A DNA stretch of 47,265 bases, from the NCBI GenBank assembly GCA_947373245.1, contig CANBWY010000008.1, positions 1 through 47,265 on the forward strand, given 5' to 3'. The position numbers and the translations under genes were made by a program. Below, one piece after another: positions 44,204 through 47,265 of this stretch (the first letter of the stretch is position 1; the number at the start of each line of letters is the position of its first letter). Origin of the DNA: Comamonadaceae bacterium (GTDB taxonomy: Bacteria; Pseudomonadota; Gammaproteobacteria; Burkholderiales; Burkholderiaceae_C). The notes below the pieces were generated by a model, which had not been told where the DNA came from, did no database searches, and saw nothing but the letters and a program-made list of their open reading frames with translations.

Positions 44204-45540
44204 CCATGGTGGCACCTAAACGATGTGCGGTGTACTGCCGCGTCTCCTCCGACGAACGGCTGGACCAGTCTTTCAACTCCATTGATGCGCAGCGCGAGTC
44301 AGGTCTGTCCTTTGTCATGAGCCAACGCACTGAAGGCTGGGTTGTGGTTCAAGACACCTACGAAGATCCCGGCTTCTCCGGTGGCAACATGGAGCGTCCC
44401 GGCTTGAAGCGGCTGCTGGCCGACATCAAGGCTGGCAAAGTGGACATGATCGTGGTCTACAAAATTGACCGCCTGTCACGCTCGCTTGCTGACTTTGCCA
44501 AGATGGTGGAGGTCTTTGACAAGCACCAGGTCAGCTTTAGCTCGGTCACCCAGCAGATCAACTCAGCCACCTCCACCGGTCGGCTGATGCTCAACATGCT
44601 GCTGTCATTCGCCCAGTTCGAACGTGAAGTGACCGGCGAGCGCATCCGCGACAAGATAGCCGCATCCAAGCGCAAAGGCATCTGGATGGGTGGACCGGTG
44701 CCTCTAGGCTACCGAGTTGAAAACCGCTTGCTGCTAGTTGATCGGCAAGAAGCTGCAACCGTGAAGTGGATTTTTGACACGTACAGACGCACCCACTCCA
44801 CAACACTGATGGTCAAAGACATGAAGGACCAAAAAATCTTGACCAAGACGGGACGCCATTTTTGCAAACAGGCGCTCTACAAGGTCCTGCACAACCGGGT
44901 GTATTTGGGTCAACTACAGCACAAGGGGCAATTCTTTGCGGGTGCACATGAGCCTTTGATCGATCAAGCTACTTGGGAGCATGTTCAAAAACTGATGACA
45001 AAAGATGGCGAAGAAAACACCAGGTCGGCTTGGTCGCAGAAGGCTCAAGCGGAATTCTTGCTACGAGGCCTGATCTACAGCCCAGAGGGAGATTTGTACC
45101 TACCTGTGGCAACACAGAAGAAATCGGGGAAGGTTTACCGTTACTACGTGCACAACAAAAAGGTGAATTCTGGTGCATGTCACAGCGACATTCCAAACCA
45201 ACCCGCCGATTTGGTGGAGAACGCGGTGACCGAACAGGTTCTTGATTTTTTGCGATCGGGAACGATGCTCAACAACTATTGGCATCAGATCCAAGCACTC
45301 AACCCCGGTATTCCAGAGCCTCAAGCTGTGGTGCTTATCTTGCAGCGAACTGCCAATATCTGGGATACCTTCTTTGATCAAATCAAACGCAACATCATTC
45401 GCAGCCTAGTTGAGCGGGTTACCTTGGAAGACGATTCGATTGCGATCAACTGGCGCACCGAAGGATGGTTGCCATTGCTCGAGACGATGAAACCCAAAAC
45501 GGTGGGTGCTGAGCGACTGGACATGGAGATGTTGGCATGA
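44200..45540 (+). CDS. Serine recombinase, DUF2924-linked
   Basis: 446 residues from the ATG at 44200, which overlaps the DUF2924 stop. The catalytic domain starts CAVYCRVSSDERLDQSFNSID with nucleophile Ser16; YEDPGFSGGNMERPGLKRLL and KIDRLSRSLADF follow, then SSTGRLMLNMLLSFAQFERE-like TSTGRLMLNMLLSFAQFER. The recombinase domain has GPVPLGYRVENR and LHNRVYLGQ. The C-terminal ribbon is reduced to RYYVHNKKVNSGACHSDIPNQPAD, with only one Cys of the usual zinc set. It is distinct from the recombinase at 36557, so the island has two different systems. Confidence 0.93.
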   Translation: MTMVAPKRCAVYCRVSSDERLDQSFNSIDAQRESGLSFVMSQRTEGWVVVQDTYEDPGFSGGNMERPGLKRLLADIKAGKVDMIVVYKIDRLSRSLADFAKMVEVFDKHQVSFSSVTQQINSATSTGRLMLNMLLSFAQFEREVTGERIRDKIAASKRKGIWMGGPVPLGYRVENRLLLVDRQEAATVKWIFDTYRRTHSTTLMVKDMKDQKILTKTGRHFCKQALYKVLHNRVYLGQLQHKGQFFAGAHEPLIDQATWEHVQKLMTKDGEENTRSAWSQKAQAEFLLRGLIYSPEGDLYLPVATQKKSGKVYRYYVHNKKVNSGACHSDIPNQPADLVENAVTEQVLDFLRSGTMLNNYWHQIQALNPGIPEPQAVVLILQRTANIWDTFFDQIKRNIIRSLVERVTLEDDSIAINWRTEGWLPLLETMKPKTVGAERLDMEMLA

Positions 45541-45947
45541 GCGAAATGACTCCCAAGGCCGAAGCACCTTTGCGTATCACAACGCGTATTTCGCTCAAGC
45601 TCAAACGTCGGCCAGGTCGGAAAACTGTTCTGGATGAACTTGAATTCGCCGGAGGAAGAACTCCTGACAACGCTGTCGACCCTTGCATCAATATTCCTTT
45701 GCTGCAAGGGTTAGCGCGGGCGTTTTACTGGCAGCGGTTGTTGGATGCGGGTGAAGTAAAGAGTGGCACTGAGATCGCCCAACTGGAAGGGCTAAATCCA
45801 AGCACGGTCAATGAGCTACTACGCATCACACTTTTAGATCCTTTGCTTGTTCAGCACATTCTTAAAGGTCAGCATTTACAGGAAATGGGCATGATGTGGT
45901 TCACGCGAAATGCGCTGCCTGACCTTTGGCAAAAACAGTTTATTTAG
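45537..45947 (+). CDS. Recombinase-associated small helical protein
   Basis: 136 residues. The start overlaps the recombinase stop by 4 bases (ATGA). A basic N-terminus (RISLKLKRRPGRK) precedes a region that looks like a helix-turn-helix: LARAFYWQRLLDAGEVKSGTEIAQLEGLNPSTVNELLRITLL in part. I know this type as a frequent last gene of DUF2924-recombinase operons, without an assigned role. DNA binding to the recombination site or to the operon promoter is likely. Confidence 0.7.
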   Translation: MSEMTPKAEAPLRITTRISLKLKRRPGRKTVLDELEFAGGRTPDNAVDPCINIPLLQGLARAFYWQRLLDAGEVKSGTEIAQLEGLNPSTVNELLRITLLDPLLVQHILKGQHLQEMGMMWFTRNALPDLWQKQFI

Positions 45948-46136
45948 AGTGGCAGACTTGGTCATAAGCATGCTTAATGAATCACCTAGTTTCATGGAGA
46001 ACGGAAGTTTTCGTATGCGCTCATTCTTGGCCAAGAGCCAACAGTCAGATTTGGTTTTCCTATATCCGCTTTAACCGTATTACAAATCACCGGTTGATGA
46101 ATGCATAGGTAGTTGCATAGCTAATCAAAATCAAGT
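45948..46136. other. Gap at the right edge of the island
   Basis: 189 bases without a gene; an in-frame 26-codon stretch from the ATG at 45993 is too short to call. The MarR promoter element at 46110-46129 lies at its end. Confidence 0.4.
46110..46129 (+). promoter_or_regulatory. Candidate MarR operator, copy 1
   Basis: TAGTTGCATAGCTAATCAAA, 7 bases before the MarR gene start. The same sequence with one change (Y at position 17) is found before the tautomerase gene. Confidence 0.65.
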
Positions 46137-46565
46137 ATGCTATCTACGATGTTTGACCATTGCTTATATTTCAACACCACCGCTTTGGCTCGTCGCCTTG
46201 AGCGTGAATGGACTGAAGCATTTTCGATGTTTGGGTTGTCTCCGCCGCAAGCGTTCATGCTGCGGGTGATACTTGCCAAACCTGGATTGCTTCAGCGCGA
46301 ACTTGCAGATGAACTCTCCATAGCCAGACCTACCGCGACACGCGCATTGGACTTCCTGCAAACTAAGGGGCTCATTGAGCGACGTGGGCGCGATGGAGAT
46401 GGACGAGAAGTCTGTATCCAACCTACAAAGAATGCCATTGCCATCCATGCTGCATTAAATAAAGCAAGCGGGACAGTGACCAGTAAGCTCAAAAGGCTTC
46501 TGGGCGAGGCTGAATTTGGAGAAACAGTGTCGAAGATTCGTAGTGTTCGTTCAGGCCTTGAATGA
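46137..46565 (+). CDS. MarR-family transcriptional regulator
   Basis: 142 residues, normal size. The winged helix is LLQRELADELSIARPTATRALDFLQTKGLIERR followed by the wing RDGDGREVCIQPT, both in the classic MarR order; N- and C-terminal helices form the dimer. The ATG at 46137 is used; 46149 is an alternative. An identical 20-bp element sits before this gene and before the tautomerase 46 bases downstream, so autorepression with control of the tautomerase is likely. Confidence 0.9.
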   Translation: MLSTMFDHCLYFNTTALARRLEREWTEAFSMFGLSPPQAFMLRVILAKPGLLQRELADELSIARPTATRALDFLQTKGLIERRGRDGDGREVCIQPTKNAIAIHAALNKASGTVTSKLKRLLGEAEFGETVSKIRSVRSGLE

Positions 46566-46581
46566 GCATTTCTTGTTTATA

Positions 46582-46601
46582 TAGTTGCATAGCTAATTAA
46601 A
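46582..46601 (+). promoter_or_regulatory. Candidate MarR operator, copy 2
   Basis: TAGTTGCATAGCTAATTAAA, overlapping the ribosome binding site region (AAAGGAG) of the tautomerase gene; 19 of 20 bases equal copy 1. Confidence 0.65.
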
Positions 46602-46610
46602 GGAGTTCAT

Positions 46611-47003
46611 ATGCCAATTTTGAATGTAAAAGTCAGCGGACAGCGGTCAAAGGAGATGACAAAGAGTATCTCGAAAATTCTCTTGGAACTTACCAGCAGA
46701 ATTTTGCACAAGGACCCGGAGGTCACCGCGATAGCCATAGAGTACGTCCACCCGGAAGACTGGATTGTTGCGGGCAAGTCGTTGGCGGAGCATGGCAAGA
46801 GCAGTATTTACTTTGATATCAAAGTAACCGACGAAACCAACACCAAAGCTGAAAAAGCTCAGTACATCCGGGAAGCGTTTGATGCTTTTTCGACGCTACT
46901 TGGTGACTTGCACAATGAAAGTTACATCTATGTGCAGGATGTGAGGGCTACGTCCTATGGGTTCAGTGGACTCACTCAGGAGTACCGTTATCACCACGGA
47001 TGA
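46611..47003 (+). CDS. Tautomerase-family protein
   Basis: 130 residues, longer than the 60-70 of classic 4-oxalocrotonate tautomerase, as in the two-domain or MIF-sized members. The second residue is Pro (MPILNVKVSG), which after Met removal becomes the catalytic N-terminal Pro1. SIYFDIKVTDETNTKAEKAQYI and YIYVQDVRATSYGFSG follow. Ribosome site AAAGGAG is at 46599-46605. It is expected to isomerise keto/enol acids in aromatic or halo-acid breakdown; the substrate is unknown. It forms a unit with the MarR gene. Confidence 0.88.
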   Translation: MPILNVKVSGQRSKEMTKSISKILLELTSRILHKDPEVTAIAIEYVHPEDWIVAGKSLAEHGKSSIYFDIKVTDETNTKAEKAQYIREAFDAFSTLLGDLHNESYIYVQDVRATSYGFSGLTQEYRYHHG

Positions 47004-47265
47004 CGAGTTAATTTAGATAACCATTTTTCAACCCTTCAGAGACATTCACCGTTGGAATTCCAATAATGGCGATCAGACCAAACCCGTCTCCAGCTCACTC
47101 GCCTAAAAGGCTGCAATAGGCTGATTGCCGTCGTTCAAAGATTTTTCACCACAGGCAGAACGCCTAGCTTCATTGAAAGTCGTACAAACGATTCGGATTA
47201 ATCACAAGGACTTGCTGTCGAAGCATTGATGTCGGAAGCCACAAATTAATTGACTCAGCTAGAGT
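47004..47265. other. Right end without a recognisable gene
   Basis: 262 bases. No long frame, RNA gene or clear hairpin was found on either strand. Confidence 0.5.

Larger units (their letters stand above)
34400..46000. mobile_element. Accessory island with two serine-recombinase modules
   Basis: From about the T-arm-like fragment to the end of the DUF2924 operon the gene content is all accessory: Fic, Zn-ribbon, recombinase plus truncated ParB, AbiE, DUF2971, the unknown pair, and the DUF2924/recombinase operon. The ends are estimates; I could not find a clean duplicated att sequence by eye. Confidence 0.55.

Overview
The window looks like the chromosome of a Burkholderiales betaproteobacterium, most probably family Comamonadaceae (Limnohabitans/Rhodoferax-like). 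The basis is the style of the housekeeping proteins (HU, DnaE, PgsA, AlaS, GluQ, TrmB, TrhO), the divergent LysR arrangements and the PAS-LuxR/ScoAB locus. The genus is inferred; no rRNA is present to settle it.

Layout. (1) 1-2520: a SpoIIAA-like gene, then the broken end of a type VI secretion cluster (tssG without its 5' half, intact tssA, and an unknown 68-residue gene), stopping close to tRNA-His. (2) 2715-26837: a dense ordinary core. It holds tRNA-His, a PpiD-type chaperone, tRNA-Val, HU, tartrate/malate dehydrogenase with a haloacetate-dehalogenase-like hydrolase and a divergent LysR, dnaE-pgsA-EamA, trhO, a DUF599 protein, a pirin/flavodoxin pair with a divergent LysR, renalase-like oxidoreductase-gluQ-trmB-pseudouridine synthase, a Tat-exported transglutaminase, alaS-TlpA lipoprotein and gabD. 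(3) 26939-34161: a mixed region with a winged-helix regulator, a Cys-rich secreted protein, tRNA-Gly(CCC) followed by a 1.1-kb AT-rich islet, scoAB with a divergent PAS-LuxR regulator, DUF2789, lemA-TPM, a glycine-rich RRM protein behind a structured leader, and a glycine-zipper envelope protein. (4) About 34.4-46.0 kb: an accessory island of Fic protein, Zn-ribbon protein, serine recombinase, truncated ParB-like gene, an AbiE toxin-antitoxin pair with a striking operator/promoter, a frameshifted DUF2971 gene, an uncharacterised two-gene operon, and a four-gene DUF2924/serine-recombinase operon whose genes all overlap by ATGA. (5) 46.1-47.0 kb: a MarR regulator and a tautomerase sharing an identical 20-bp promoter element.

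How the parts work together. The core genes serve replication, translation, tRNA modification, envelope folding and small-molecule catabolism, often in pairs with a divergent local regulator. The island has two independent serine-recombinase modules, with a defence-type toxin-antitoxin operon lying directly after the broken end of the first. Between the modules is a minus-strand operon of two proteins I cannot assign (413 and 313 residues), driven by a near-consensus sigma-70 promoter. That operon is the best candidate in the window for something undescribed.
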